Notes: generated by a model from the letters alone, not told the origin. Numbered from the stretch's first letter, positions 9,660 through 19,489 are shown. The stretch is DNA of 64,000 nt from an uncultured Desulfobulbaceae bacterium (GCA_937910875.1 CALENA010000053.1:27759-91758); one strand, 5' to 3'. A program made the numbers and translations.

Positions 9660-11534
9660 TCAGACACCCGCAGCGCGATTGAGGATCTTATAGTTCCGCT
9701 CCACCAGGGTCAGGGGATCGACCACCAGACCGGCCTGAATCATGGCATTGTCATAGATCTGCTCGGCCACGGCCTGGGCAAAGGGCTCATCACTCTTCTG
9801 CAACTCAGCCAGGCGCTTGATCAGAGGATTGGCCGGATTGATCTCCAGATTCTTTTTGCCGGCCTCAGGGGCTATGCCCTTTTCCAGACGACTGACAGCC
9901 ATGATCCGCTCCATGGATGAGGTCATATAGCCATCGGGATTCACGATCATGGCCGGAGAATCCACCAGCCGTTTGGAGATAATGACCTCTTTGACCTTTT
10001 CCGCCAGGGTCTTTTTCAACCAACTGACCAGAACCGCGCTACTGCCCTCATCCATGGTCTCCTGCTGCGGTTCGCCCTGATCTTCGGCAGAACGCTTGTC
10101 CTCGCCCAGGTCCAGATCGGCACGATCGGCTGAAACCAGTTTCTTCCCCTCAAACTCACCCAGGTGATTGAGGACAAAGTCATCAATGGGCTCCAAGGTA
10201 TAGAGGATCTCAATATCGCGGCGCCTGAACATCTCCACATAGGGTCCGGCCTCGATGGCCGCCCGATTCGGGCCACTGATGTAATAGATGGTCTCCTGGC
10301 CCTCACCCATGCGCTCGACATACTCGGCCAGGGCGACCGGGATTCCGGCCTCAGAGCGCGATGACTCAAAACGGATCAGTTTGCCCAACTCCTTCTGGAA
10401 CTCATAGTCCGAGGTCACTCCCTCTTTCAGATAAATGCCAAAAATCTTCCAGAACTCAAGATAGGCTGCCGGATCTTTTTTGGCCTCCTCGTCCAGGTAC
10501 TTCAAAAAGCGTTTGGTGATGACCCTCCGCACCTTGGCCAGCAGGGCATTGTCCTGCAGGGACTGGCGGGAGATATTCAGGGGCAGATCTTCACTGTCGA
10601 CCACGCCCTTAAGAAAACGCAGCCACTCCGGCAAGATATGCTTGGAATGCTGATCGATCAGGACCCGCTGGCAATACAGATTGACCCCGGGATCGACCCG
10701 CCCGAACCCCAGATGCTCAAAGTTATCCCTGGGCACAAAGAGCAGGGCATTGATGGCCAGGGGCACATCGGCTGAGAAGTGCAGGCGGTACATGGGGTCG
10801 GTGGCCGCATTCCCGACAAACTTATAGAATTCGGCATACTCCTCCTCACTGATCTCACTACGGTTTCTGGTCCACAGGGCCTGGACCGTATTGACCACCT
10901 CACCCTCAAGCTTGATGGGGAATGAGACAAACGAGGAGTACTGTTTGATGATCTGCTCCACCTTCCACTTCTCACCATACTCGTGGGCGTCATCTTTGAG
11001 CTCGACAATGATCCGGGTTCCACGGTGCAGACCTTTCTCCTCGCTGATGGTATAGCTGCCGCTGCCGTCCGAGGCCCATTCATGGCCCTCGGAACCGTCC
11101 CAGGAACGGCTCTGAACCCGAACCCGCTGACCGGCCATGAAGGCGGCATAAAAACCGACGCCAAACTGACCGATCAGGTTCACATCCTTGCGGGCGGCCT
11201 CGGCCAGCTGAGTAAGAAAAGTATTGGAACCGGAATGGGCAATGGTGCCGAGGTTGGCCTCAAGCTCGGCCCGGCTCATGCCGATCCCGGTATCGCTGAT
11301 GGCAAAGGTGTGCTTGTCCTTGTCCAGATCAATGGTGATCTCCAGGGGCATATGGGCGTCAAAAAGATCCTCGACCGTAAGACTCTCGTGACGAAACTTC
11401 TCCAGGGCATCAGCGGCATTGGAGATCAGTTCCCGAATGAAGACATCCCGTTCCGTATAGAGAGAATTAATAACGATATCAAGAAGTTTTTTGGTTTCTG
11501 CCTGAAATTCGTGGGTGGTGGTCTGACTGGTCAT
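9660..11534 (-). CDS. htpG: Hsp90-family molecular chaperone HtpG
   Basis: This is a 624-residue cytoplasmic ATP-dependent chaperone. Seen: the GHKL ATP-binding domain at the N-terminus (ELISNAADALEK, DTGIGMSRAE, GQFGVGFYAAFM), the middle domain (IDDFVLNHLGEFEGK) and the C-terminal dimerisation region. The ATG at 11534 was chosen over 11567 because AAGGAAAGGA lies just upstream and the family begins TTHEFQAET. It is an isolated transcription unit with its own terminator downstream. No clear heat-shock promoter was recognised. Confidence 0.97.
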   Translation of the reverse strand: MTSQTTTHEFQAETKKLLDIVINSLYTERDVFIRELISNAADALEKFRHESLTVEDLFDAHMPLEITIDLDKDKHTFAISDTGIGMSRAELEANLGTIAHSGSNTFLTQLAEAARKDVNLIGQFGVGFYAAFMAGQRVRVQSRSWDGSEGHEWASDGSGSYTISEEKGLHRGTRIIVELKDDAHEYGEKWKVEQIIKQYSSFVSFPIKLEGEVVNTVQALWTRNRSEISEEEYAEFYKFVGNAATDPMYRLHFSADVPLAINALLFVPRDNFEHLGFGRVDPGVNLYCQRVLIDQHSKHILPEWLRFLKGVVDSEDLPLNISRQSLQDNALLAKVRRVITKRFLKYLDEEAKKDPAAYLEFWKIFGIYLKEGVTSDYEFQKELGKLIRFESSRSEAGIPVALAEYVERMGEGQETIYYISGPNRAAIEAGPYVEMFRRRDIEILYTLEPIDDFVLNHLGEFEGKKLVSADRADLDLGEDKRSAEDQGEPQQETMDEGSSAVLVSWLKKTLAEKVKEVIISKRLVDSPAMIVNPDGYMTSSMERIMAVSRLEKGIAPEAGKKNLEINPANPLIKRLAELQKSDEPFAQAVAEQIYDNAMIQAGLVVDPLTLVERNYKILNRAAGV

Positions 11535-11946
11535 GATCGATTCCTTTCCTTGTGTTGACAAACTCATGGGTACCTTGAAAAATTACCGGAACGACTGAAC
11601 ACTGCCTAGAGATGAGAGGTGACGCTTGACCAGGCAGATGCTGATCTTGTTGCCTGCCAGGCACACAATACGCCACGACCCAATCGACCAGGATTGTTCC
11701 AAGGCCATTCCGGTCCATATACTGTATGGCTGAAGGCTGCGGACACCCATCCGGAGAGCCCGGGCAATTCCATTGCTTTTTCAGCCAAAGTCGGCGAAAA
11801 TGATAAGCATGGAGGACAGACTGTCAAGCCCTGTCCTTTGCCCCAGTGTTCAGTCAAGAATGAAATGTCGCAATATTGCGGTAGCTGAGCCTTGACTGGA
11901 CACTGGATGCGTCAAACCCATCATTCTTCGGCCCAGGAGGCACGCC
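11535..11946. other. divergent intergenic region between htpG and the metallophosphoesterase gene
   Basis: These 412 bases must hold both divergent promoters, but I recognised no convincing -35/-10 pair, sigma-32 site, RNA gene or repeat in them. Short open frames here are not supported by Shine-Dalgarno sites or composition. Confidence 0.5.
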
Positions 11947-12636
11947 ATGAACATTATAGCCTTCGGTGATATTCACATGTCCCTTGGCAACTTTGCCCAG
12001 ATCCCCGGGATCAAAACTGCCGATCAGATCATCCTGACCGGCGACCTGACCAACTTCGGGGGCCGACTCGAGGCCAAAGAAATCCTCAACCAGGTTATGA
12101 CCATCAACCCAAGGGTCCTGGGACTGCTGGGCAATCTCGACCACTTTGAGATCAACACCTATCTCGACGAACTGGACATCAACCTGCACGGCCAGGCCCG
12201 CCTCCTCCAGCGCCAGGTCTGCCTGATGGGCCTGGGCGGCTCCAATCCCACCCCTTTCAAGACCCCGACCGAGTTCACGGAAGAAGAGTTGAGCGCCGGC
12301 CTGACACAGGCCCACGAACAGGCCCGGACCTTCATGGCCCTGTCCAAACCCGGGGGCCACCCCAAAATCCCCCTGATCCTGGTCTCACACACCCCGCCCC
12401 TCAACACCAAGACCGACCGACTGACCAACGGAGCCCACGTGGGTTCGGCCGCAGTCCGCCACTTCATCGAAGAGCAGCAACCGGACCTCTGCCTCTGCGG
12501 TCATATCCACGAGGCCAAGGGCGAAGACTGGATCGGCCGGACCCATATTCTCAATTCAGGTATGATCCACGACGACCATGGCTGGGTCGAAATCACCATT
12601 GACAGCCAGGGCCATGTCCAGGCGGTTCTCCGATGA
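11947..12636 (+). CDS. calcineurin-like metallophosphoesterase
   Basis: This 229-residue enzyme has the complete dinuclear metal signature of the calcineurin superfamily: GDIH (residues 8-11), GDLT, GNLDH, SHTPP and CGHIHE near the C-terminus. The chemistry is therefore phosphoester hydrolysis; the substrate is not predictable. There is no signal peptide, so it is cytoplasmic. The start follows AGGAGG (CCCAGGAGGCACGCC) at good spacing. Its stop overlaps the hemG start by four bases, so the two are coupled, although a functional link to haem synthesis is not known. Confidence 0.85.
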   Translation: MNIIAFGDIHMSLGNFAQIPGIKTADQIILTGDLTNFGGRLEAKEILNQVMTINPRVLGLLGNLDHFEINTYLDELDINLHGQARLLQRQVCLMGLGGSNPTPFKTPTEFTEEELSAGLTQAHEQARTFMALSKPGGHPKIPLILVSHTPPLNTKTDRLTNGAHVGSAAVRHFIEEQQPDLCLCGHIHEAKGEDWIGRTHILNSGMIHDDHGWVEITIDSQGHVQAVLR

Positions 12637-14039
12637 AGCGTCGGGTCAATACTCTGATTATCGGGGCCGGACTCTCCGGACTGAGCGTGGCCCATGGGCT
12701 TTCCCAGGAATGCCCCGGTCATCAGTTCCTGATCATCGACGCGACAAATCGCTGCGGCGGGGCCATCCGCAGCCATCAAGAGCAGGGGTACCTGGCCGAG
12801 GCCGGTCCCCATGGCTTCCTGGACAACTGTAACGAGAGCAATTGTCTCCTGCAGGAAACCGGCCTGGACCGGGAATGCCTCAAGGCACCCTTGAGCCGCT
12901 TTGTCCGTTATGTCTGCCTGGACAATCAGTTGCGCCTCATCCCCCAGAGCCCGCCCAAGATCATCAAGGCCCCCTTGATCTCCCCCCTGGCCAAACTCCG
13001 GGTCCTGGGTGACCTGTTCAAAAAGCCGCTGGCCGGGGAGCCCACCGTGGCCCAATGGGTCGAACACCGCTTTGGTCGGGCCCTGCTCCCCTTTGCCGAC
13101 GCTGTCTTTACCGGCACCTATGCAGGAGACATTGAACGGCTGGTCATGGACGGGGTCATGCCCGGGGTGCGCAAACTGGAACGTGATCATGGCTCAGTGA
13201 TCCGCGGAATGCTGGCCAAACTCAGACAGAACAAGGGCAAGAAGAACGGGCCTGTGGGGCTGCCGGCCATGACCAGCTTCCCCACAGGCATGGAACGCCT
13301 GCCCCAGCGCCTGAGTCAGAAGCTGGAGCCCGGACGGGAGCTGGAACTTGGCTGCCGGGTTGAGCAGATCCGCTCCAGCCAGGAAGGCTGGCTGGTCGAG
13401 GCCGGTGATTTGAGCGTTGTGGCCGACAATCTGGTCCTGGCCCTGCCCATCAACGCGGCCCTGAAACTGACCGCCAGCCTGACAATGGCCGGTGATCCGC
13501 CATTGCTGACACAGGTTCCCGAGGCCTGGATCGCCACCATTGCCTGTGGTTTTGACCAGCGAAGTCAGCTACCGCCAGGCTTTGGCTACCTGACCCCCGA
13601 GCAGGAGGGCCGTTTTACCCTGGGCACCCTGTTTTCATCCAACATGTTCCCCGGCAGGACCCCGGAAGGCCACATCCTCTTTGAGATCCTGGTCGGTGGT
13701 CGCCGCCACCCGGAACACCTGGAACTTGACGACGATGAAATGACCAGCAGGGCCCTGGCCGATGTCCGCACCCTGCTGAACCTCAAAGGCGAACCCGCCT
13801 GGACCAGAGTCCTCCGCCCCCAGGGCGGAATTCCGCAACTTGAGGCCGGCTATCCGGCCCTGCTGGCCTGGCGCGACCGACTGACGGCCAGGTATCCGGG
13901 CCTGTATCTCAATGGCTTTGGCTGGGAGGGCATCGGGCTGAACGATATGATGAAAACGGCCGCCCGCACGGCTGCGGCCATCCGGGACAAACAACAGGGC
14001 AGGGGCGAAGAGGCAGAGCTCAAAAAAATATATTTTTAG
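12633..14039 (+). CDS. hemG: protoporphyrinogen oxidase, FAD-dependent (HemG/HemY type)
   Basis: This 468-residue flavoprotein oxidises protoporphyrinogen IX to protoporphyrin IX, the penultimate haem step. Seen: an N-terminal dinucleotide-binding motif IIGAGLSGLSVAHGL, the NRCGGAIRS FAD contact, GPHGFLDN and a C-terminal GFGWEGIGLNDMM motif that closes over FAD. Length is usual for the oxygen-dependent type family. It starts at the ATGA overlap with the metallophosphoesterase. Haem demand is obvious in this window (bd oxidase and several multihaem cytochromes). It converges on dnaA. Confidence 0.9.
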   Translation: MKRRVNTLIIGAGLSGLSVAHGLSQECPGHQFLIIDATNRCGGAIRSHQEQGYLAEAGPHGFLDNCNESNCLLQETGLDRECLKAPLSRFVRYVCLDNQLRLIPQSPPKIIKAPLISPLAKLRVLGDLFKKPLAGEPTVAQWVEHRFGRALLPFADAVFTGTYAGDIERLVMDGVMPGVRKLERDHGSVIRGMLAKLRQNKGKKNGPVGLPAMTSFPTGMERLPQRLSQKLEPGRELELGCRVEQIRSSQEGWLVEAGDLSVVADNLVLALPINAALKLTASLTMAGDPPLLTQVPEAWIATIACGFDQRSQLPPGFGYLTPEQEGRFTLGTLFSSNMFPGRTPEGHILFEILVGGRRHPEHLELDDDEMTSRALADVRTLLNLKGEPAWTRVLRPQGGIPQLEAGYPALLAWRDRLTARYPGLYLNGFGWEGIGLNDMMKTAARTAAAIRDKQQGRGEEAELKKIYF

Positions 14040-14068
14040 GGCCAGGTTCAGGCAAAAGATGTTCTGGA

Positions 14069-14090
14069 AGGGACTCGGCAAATAGTGATG
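14069..14090 (+). repeat. 22-bp repeat at a convergent gene junction, copy 1
   Basis: A 22-base sequence beginning AGGGACTCGGCAAATA recurs with one mismatch at 26573-26594. Here it sits 30 bases after the hemG stop and is followed by a small hairpin (CCTGG/CCAGG) and then the shared terminator with dnaA. Confidence 0.7.
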
Positions 14091-14118
14091 TACCTGGGGT
14101 GCGTGACCAGGATGATGC

Positions 14119-14157
14119 AAAAATGGAGCGGGTTTTTCCTACAACTGCTCCATTTTT
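14119..14157. terminator. bidirectional terminator between hemG and dnaA
   Basis: A perfect 11-bp stem, AAAAATGGAGC (14119-14129) with GCTCCATTTTT (14147-14157), gives a T-run on either strand. The right arm lies inside the last codons of dnaA. It can terminate both convergent transcripts. Confidence 0.85.
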
Positions 14158-15461
14158 CTGTTAAGAAGATCGAGCTGGGCCGATACTGAATGGTCACGCA
14201 TGGCACGTTCGCTCACCACCTTGATGGAGTGCAGGACCGTGGCATGATCCCGGTTGAAGACCCGGCCGATATCGGCCAATGATTCCTGGGTATGCTTACG
14301 GCTCAGATACATGGCCACCTGACGGGGAAAAACCACGGACTGCTTGCGCGAACGGGACTGCAGCTCCTGAATGGCGACCTTGAACTGCCCGCCGACAAAC
14401 TCTCCAATCAGGGCCGTTGTCAGGATCTGAGGGACCCCGACGATCCCCTCCACTGTTTCGCGGATACAGTCCATCTCAAGAGCGCCCTTGCTGATCACGC
14501 TCCGGGCGCGAATGGCCACCAGAGCCGATTCAATCTGCCGCACATCACCCTGAATATGCTGGGCAATATAATCAAGCTGCTCCTCGGCCAGGTCAAGACC
14601 ATGCAGAGCCGCCTTATGCTGAACAATACGCAACCGGGTTGAAAGATCCGGGGCTTCGATACGGGTGACCAGGCCGGCTGCCATCCGGGAACGCAGATCA
14701 TCATCTATTCCCTGCAGGTCACGCGGCGCACTCTTGGCCGTAAAAATAACCCGCTTGCCGCCCTTGATCAGCGAATCAAGCAGTTCATTGAGCTCTTCCT
14801 GGGTCTTCTTCTTGCCGGTCAGGGCCTGGATATCCTCCACCAGAAGGATATCACAACAGTCATGATACTTCCTCTTGAAGCGATCCATGGTGTTTGCCTT
14901 GATCTCCCGAATCATCTCCCCTGAAAACTGCTGGGCCGTCAGATAATGGAGGCGGGTCATGGGGGAAGTGGCCAGAATACGATGGGCCACGGCATGGGTG
15001 AGATGGCTCTTGCCAAGACCGGTGGAGCTGTTGATATAGAGGCAGGGCCCAACACTGTCATCGCCATCGACCACGGCCCGACAGGCCGCCTGGGCCAGAC
15101 AATTGCTGTCTCCGACCATAAAGGAATCAAAGGTATAACGGGGATGCAGGGAACGGACTACGGAGCCACCGGCCGGAACATGGGGCAGGCGGAGCTGGTT
15201 GCCGGGCGTTACCGGGGGCAGGCTTTTCCGACCTGACGCACTGAGCAGGACCTGACGCCTGCCGCCATCCAGTTGACAGACGGCCTCCTGGATCTGCGCC
15301 AGATGGTGGCAGGCCAGATGGGCGCGATAATAGGGGTCAGGGCAGACCAATTCCAGCTGATCATCTGTACTGCGAGCACAGGTCAGTGGCTTGATCCAAA
15401 GTTCGAAAATATTTCCGGGCAGCGTCTCCCGAAGAATTGTTTTTGCTTTCTCCCACACCAT
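14139..15461 (-). CDS. dnaA: chromosomal replication initiator DnaA
   Basis: This 440-residue AAA+ initiator binds DnaA boxes and opens the origin. Seen: N-terminal domain I (WEKAKTILRETLPGNIFELW), a short linker, Walker A STGLGKSH near residues 146-153, Walker B LLVEDIQAL near 210, and the C-terminal DNA-binding signature NRDHATVLHS near 404. It ends inside a bidirectional terminator. The 5' side opens onto a 625-base AT-rich gap with only imperfect DnaA-box matches, so an origin here is not established. dnaN is not adjacent. Confidence 0.95.
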   Translation of the reverse strand: MVWEKAKTILRETLPGNIFELWIKPLTCARSTDDQLELVCPDPYYRAHLACHHLAQIQEAVCQLDGGRRQVLLSASGRKSLPPVTPGNQLRLPHVPAGGSVVRSLHPRYTFDSFMVGDSNCLAQAACRAVVDGDDSVGPCLYINSSTGLGKSHLTHAVAHRILATSPMTRLHYLTAQQFSGEMIREIKANTMDRFKRKYHDCCDILLVEDIQALTGKKKTQEELNELLDSLIKGGKRVIFTAKSAPRDLQGIDDDLRSRMAAGLVTRIEAPDLSTRLRIVQHKAALHGLDLAEEQLDYIAQHIQGDVRQIESALVAIRARSVISKGALEMDCIRETVEGIVGVPQILTTALIGEFVGGQFKVAIQELQSRSRKQSVVFPRQVAMYLSRKHTQESLADIGRVFNRDHATVLHSIKVVSERAMRDHSVSAQLDLLNRKMEQL

Positions 15462-16086
15462 ACAAAAGTCCCTAACACCTACACGTTAAAATTGAGCCAG
15501 AACTTCATTTCAGGCAATTGACGCTAATTCCCGTCAATACAAAGAACTCTTCCCAGCTAACAAAATTGTATGCACAACCAGTTGAACAGAACAAAAGAGG
15601 CGAATGCCTTTGATCCACACCCCCAGACATCGAAGAACAACCGGATCAAATCATGACGGGAATATAAACTCAAAAATCCTCTTGTCGTCAACGACAGCTA
15701 ACGGAAATTTAACAATCGACACAAAAGGTTATACGGTCAGCGCAAACCCATGCCACCACCCGGGTTCCAAGAAATCAGCCCCATAACCCCCCTGATTCAC
15801 AGGCATTAAAAAAGACCCTGCTGTTTCATTGTCATCTTGCGCAGTTACCGGGAAGAAGACTGGAAATCAAGAGTTTTATTTTTATCTTTAACGCAATATT
15901 ATTAAATATTACTCAAAATAACTAAAAAAAGCATAAATTTCTACTGGCCAATAGTCGAAGAACCTCACTACAACGGCCAGTAGCGGGACAAACATTCCCC
16001 CGCTCTTTTTTAAAAAAATTATGCCGATCCAACTCAAGGTGGAAAGCGGAGCACACTATCCAAACTGTAACTCGAGCGCAGTGCAT
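15462..16086. other. AT-rich intergenic region upstream of dnaA
   Basis: This 625-base gap between dnaA and comF is clearly richer in A and T than its surroundings, notably 15875-15940. It contains two sequences one mismatch from the DnaA box (GTATGCACA near 15571 and TGATCCACA near 15611), a 9-bp inverted repeat CTACTGGCC/GGCCAGTAG (15941-15949, 15975-15983) and a plus-strand terminator. No coding gene is supported. It could hold the dnaA promoter, a small RNA or an origin; none is proven. Confidence 0.5.
15982..16011 (+). terminator. plus-strand intrinsic terminator without an annotated gene
   Basis: AGCGGG (15982-15987) pairs with CCCGCT (15999-16004) and is followed by a T-rich run. The orientation fits a plus-strand transcript, but both flanking genes are on the minus strand, so it would end an unannotated short RNA or block antisense reading into comF. 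Confidence 0.55.
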
Positions 16087-16809
16087 TCATGCCACCCGGG
16101 CCACGGTCACAACCTCAACCGCACTCACCCCGGCCGCCAGCAGCACTCGGGCACATTCATTCACGGTGGTCCCGGTGGTCAGGACATCATCGACCAGAAA
16201 AACTCGCCTTCCCCGGATTGACCGTGGTCGGGAAACAGCAAATGCCCCAGCCAGATTCTTTCGCCGGGCCACGCCGTCAAGGGTGGTCTGTGGTGGTGTA
16301 TGACGAACTCGCAGGAGGGTTTGGGGCAGGATGACACCCCTGCTCTCCGGAAAAAATAGTTCGGCCAGGAGCAGGGACTGATTAAACCCCCGATCCATAA
16401 GGCGCTTTCGATGCAGGGGGACAGGCACGACCCTGTCTGACTCCAGGTCCAGGGACAACTGCCCCTGCAGGGGACGGATCAATTCGGCCAGGACCGGAAG
16501 AGTGGAAAAATCAGCCCGGTACTTCAAGCCATGGAGGATATCGGCCAGTGGCTCCTCATAGACAAATTCTGCCCGAGCCCGGTGGAACAATGGCGGACTC
16601 CCAAGACATGCTCCACAGACATGGCCATCACCGGCAGCAGGAAAGAGCGACATGCCGCAACGAGAACAAAAGGGAGGCTTCAACCGGGGAATACGGTTCA
16701 GACAGGCGGCACAGAGTTGCCCGGCCAGGTCCAGGGGAAGACCACAGAGGAAACAGCAACGGGGAAAGACAAGCCCCAGAGCACCACTCAACCAGTTTTT
16801 CCCACTCAC
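16087..16809 (-). CDS. comF: ComF-family phosphoribosyltransferase-like protein
   Basis: This 240-residue cytoplasmic protein is linked in other bacteria to uptake of transforming DNA. Seen: two N-terminal zinc-finger-like cysteine groups (CCFLCG and CSRCG, with CGAC following) and a C-terminal phosphoribosyltransferase fold with the PRPP-binding loop VFLVDDVLTTGTT. The frame begins with TTG at 16836, but the GTG at 16809 has an AAGGGGG Shine-Dalgarno and a family-like start (VSGKNWLSGALG). No other competence gene is in the window. Confidence 0.85.
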   Translation of the reverse strand: MSGKNWLSGALGLVFPRCCFLCGLPLDLAGQLCAACLNRIPRLKPPFCSRCGMSLFPAAGDGHVCGACLGSPPLFHRARAEFVYEEPLADILHGLKYRADFSTLPVLAELIRPLQGQLSLDLESDRVVPVPLHRKRLMDRGFNQSLLLAELFFPESRGVILPQTLLRVRHTPPQTTLDGVARRKNLAGAFAVSRPRSIRGRRVFLVDDVLTTGTTVNECARVLLAAGVSAVEVVTVARVA

Positions 16810-17338
16810 TCTGATTGCACCCCCTTCACAACACAAACCAGTGTGTCACACATCCTCTGGCCATGACACCAGACAGTTCTTTTTAAAAAAAAGTCTCACC
16901 TGTCAGGGACTGGTCTGCCCCCAGGCCCTGTGAACATGATACCGACACGCCATATCATCCATTTTCGACATCAGCATTCGACATCCGCCTTATTCAAGCA
17001 GGATATGTTATCGCCTCCCGGGCGTCAAGCCTCGCGCCCGGGATGTTTTACAAGCACCTCAACTGAACAGCCACCTGTCGCCCTTACCCCGCTGACCCAC
17101 GAACATTGTCCTGCTCAGCGGCAAAAACTCTTTTCATGATGAACGTCGCTGTTGTTTTCTTTCCTCCTCACCAAGTCTTGTCGCGGCAGCAGATGAGAAC
17201 TTCTCTGAAAAAAATTGTTTTTCTTGCAAAAAGAAATGCTATTCTATAGAAACCATCTATGTTGATAGTGACGGAAGCGTTCCGGCAATTGTCATAAATC
17301 CCTCCCTACTGAATGCTCAAGAAAGAGGGTCACCCCTT
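16810..17338. other. divergent intergenic region between comF and the SDR gene
   Basis: This 529-base gap carries both divergent promoters. It includes long A/T tracts near 16875-16895 and 17205-17235. I recognised no convincing promoter pair, RNA gene or repeat. A short frame at 16930-17139 lacks a Shine-Dalgarno site and homology and is not called. Confidence 0.4.
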
Positions 17339-18523
17339 TTGACCACACTTACCAGACAGGCGGTCGTGCAACAGACACCTCTAAAACCCCGCAAACTCAT
17401 CGGCGTCCTGATCGGTGGCTCCGGCCTCATCGGTGGAACTCTGGCCCACTACTTCAAGACCCAGACTCCCGACACCATCGAGCTTCGGGCTCCAAGCAGC
17501 AAAAAGCTGTCGATCCGGAATGCCGGTGATATCCGGGATTATTTCAAACGGGTCCGGCCCAACTTTGTCATCAATACCGCCATTGCCCCCATTGACGCGG
17601 ACGGCCAGCTCTCCTTCGAGGTCAACTACCTGGGAGCCCTGAATCTGGCCCGGGCCACGGCCGCCCTCGAGATTCCCTATATCCACATCAGCTCGGCTGC
17701 CACCCTGCCCAACGGAGAGAACCTGACCGAAGAAGACCAGCTGCCGCTCTCCGGCAGCCTTAACAACTACGCCAAGTCCAAGCTGATGACTGAAAAGACC
17801 CTGCGCCATATGCACCGGACTGCGGGCCTTGATTACACCAGTATCCGCCTGGGCGTGGTCTACGGCGAGCACGATCACAAAATCCAGGGTTTTCACCGGC
17901 TCTTCTTCTCCATTGCCGATGAATCCATGCCCGTGCTCTTCACCAAAAAAGGGGTGATCCACTCCTACTCCAGTTCCAACAAACTGCCCTACTTTGTCCA
18001 CCATATTCTGAAAAACCGGCGTGAGTTTTCAGGCGAGACCTATCACTTTGTCGACAAAGACCCGGTGGAACTGGCCAACCTGATCCTGACCATCAAGTCC
18101 TATCTGGAGCTCAAGACCCCGCGCGAGATCTACGTGCCCTACCCCCTGGCCACCGCAGGCAAAAAATTTCTGGAAATTCTGCTCAAGGTCTTCTCCCGCA
18201 TCGGCCTCAAAGGCAGCCTGCCAGCCGAGCTCCTGTTTCTGGAGAGCTTTTATAAGAGTCAGACCCTCTCATCCCTGAAACTGCGACAGTCAAGCTTTGT
18301 CGACCCCATGCCCGAAGAGAGCATCTACGCCCGCTTACCGGCTCTGGTCATCTACTACCTGACCCGCTGGGGCCACCAGAATCTGATCACCACCTGGAAT
18401 AGCGAGATGATTCTCTCCAGTTCCCGTGACGATGATTTTCGGGCCAATCCCGAGGAGCTCCTCCACTCAATCCATATGGATTCGACCTCACCTTTTCGGG
18501 AATTGCACCCCCTCGATCCATAA
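17339..18523 (+). CDS. NAD-dependent epimerase/dehydratase-like SDR
   Basis: This 394-residue extended short-chain dehydrogenase resembles RmlD/GalE-type sugar nucleotide enzymes. Seen: N-terminal Rossmann motif LIGGSGLIGG, VINTAIAPID, a serine-containing HISSAA strand and the catalytic pair in NNYAKSK (Y-X3-K). The C-terminal 150 residues are unlike standard RmlD. The start is a TTG at 17339 preceded by AGAGGG; the only nearby ATG runs into a stop. It sits 17 bases before plsC, so a cell-envelope role is plausible, but the substrate is unknown. Confidence 0.75.
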   Translation: MTTLTRQAVVQQTPLKPRKLIGVLIGGSGLIGGTLAHYFKTQTPDTIELRAPSSKKLSIRNAGDIRDYFKRVRPNFVINTAIAPIDADGQLSFEVNYLGALNLARATAALEIPYIHISSAATLPNGENLTEEDQLPLSGSLNNYAKSKLMTEKTLRHMHRTAGLDYTSIRLGVVYGEHDHKIQGFHRLFFSIADESMPVLFTKKGVIHSYSSSNKLPYFVHHILKNRREFSGETYHFVDKDPVELANLILTIKSYLELKTPREIYVPYPLATAGKKFLEILLKVFSRIGLKGSLPAELLFLESFYKSQTLSSLKLRQSSFVDPMPEESIYARLPALVIYYLTRWGHQNLITTWNSEMILSSSRDDDFRANPEELLHSIHMDSTSPFRELHPLDP

Positions 18524-18540
18524 CCTCCATCCTCACTCTC

Positions 18541-19266
18541 ATGTCACCCTTTGCCCTGTTCCGCGGCCTTCTCCTGTTACCGGCCATCCCGATCTTCACC
18601 CTGATCTGCTGCCTGGCCATCCTCTGCGGGATCTTTATCCTGCGCCAGAGCCAGGAAACAATACAACTCTATCCACGGCTCTGGGCTCGATCCATCTGTC
18701 GACTGGCCGGGGTCCGGGTAACGATCAGCGGAGCTGAACGACTCGATCCCGACACCACCTACATCTACTGCGCCAACCACCTGAGCCAGTTTGACATCTT
18801 CAGCTTTCAGGGCTATTTTCCCCTCTCATTCCGCTGGCTGGCCAAAAAGGAACTCTCCCGCATCCCCCTGCTCGGAGCGGCCATGCATCATGCCGGCACT
18901 GTCTTTGTTAATCGCACCCAAGGCCGCCAGGCCCTGAAGAGCCTGGACCAGGCCGCCGCAAAGATCAACCATGGGACTTCGGTCCTGATCTTTCCCGAAG
19001 GAACCCGCTCGGCCGATGGTCAGCTCCATCCATTCAAAGGCGGGGCCATGCTTCTGGGAATCAAGGCCGGAACACCACTGGTCCCTATGGCCATCAAGGG
19101 ATCTTACGAGATCCTGCCCAAAGGCGCCTGGTGGCCGCACTCAGGGACCATCACCATCACCATCGGCGAGCCAGTCACCAGCTCTGCTTACAACAGTCGC
19201 CAGAAGCAGGAACTGGCTCAACTCATCCACGACCGGGTGGCCGACCTGCTCGCCCCAGAGGCCTGA
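18541..19266 (+). CDS. plsC: 1-acyl-sn-glycerol-3-phosphate acyltransferase
   Basis: This is a 241-residue inner-membrane acyltransferase that makes phosphatidic acid from lysophosphatidic acid. Seen: an N-terminal transmembrane segment (about 8-32), the catalytic NHLSQFD motif (NHX4D, residues 79-85), FVNRTQG, and the acceptor-binding FPEGTRS. These blocks are in the usual order and spacing. It follows the SDR gene closely and is likely co-transcribed with it; the start lacks a strong Shine-Dalgarno, which fits coupling. Confidence 0.92.
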   Translation: MSPFALFRGLLLLPAIPIFTLICCLAILCGIFILRQSQETIQLYPRLWARSICRLAGVRVTISGAERLDPDTTYIYCANHLSQFDIFSFQGYFPLSFRWLAKKELSRIPLLGAAMHHAGTVFVNRTQGRQALKSLDQAAAKINHGTSVLIFPEGTRSADGQLHPFKGGAMLLGIKAGTPLVPMAIKGSYEILPKGAWWPHSGTITITIGEPVTSSAYNSRQKQELAQLIHDRVADLLAPEA

Positions 19267-19316
19267 AACTCCCCACAGCCGCAGCCAGGTTTTTTCACCA
19301 TAACCGGCTGCTCCCT

Positions 19317-19344
19317 TTGCAAAAACAATCAAACATGGCATAAT
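19317..19344 (+). promoter_or_regulatory. sigma-70 type promoter for bamA
   Basis: TTGCAA (19317-19322), a 16-bp spacer and CATAAT (19339-19344) lie about 145 bases upstream of the bamA start. This is a good match to the housekeeping promoter and would separate bamA from plsC. Confidence 0.5.
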
Positions 19345-19489
19345 GTCTTGATTCTCAACCTGAGACAGACCAGACTCCATTCATCCGGCCAGGAACGCAG
19401 CGGACTGAAGAGTGGCCCCCAAGGGCCCCTTTGCTCCTGTACGCCCCTTCCTGTTCCCTTTTTTCTGCTTTCATAGGACCTAATACATC

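Noticed and set aside
15462..16086. Replication origin (oriC) upstream of dnaA
   Set aside because: Only two one-mismatch DnaA-box-like sequences were found and no cluster; the AT-rich tract alone is not enough. Kept as a possibility, not a feature.
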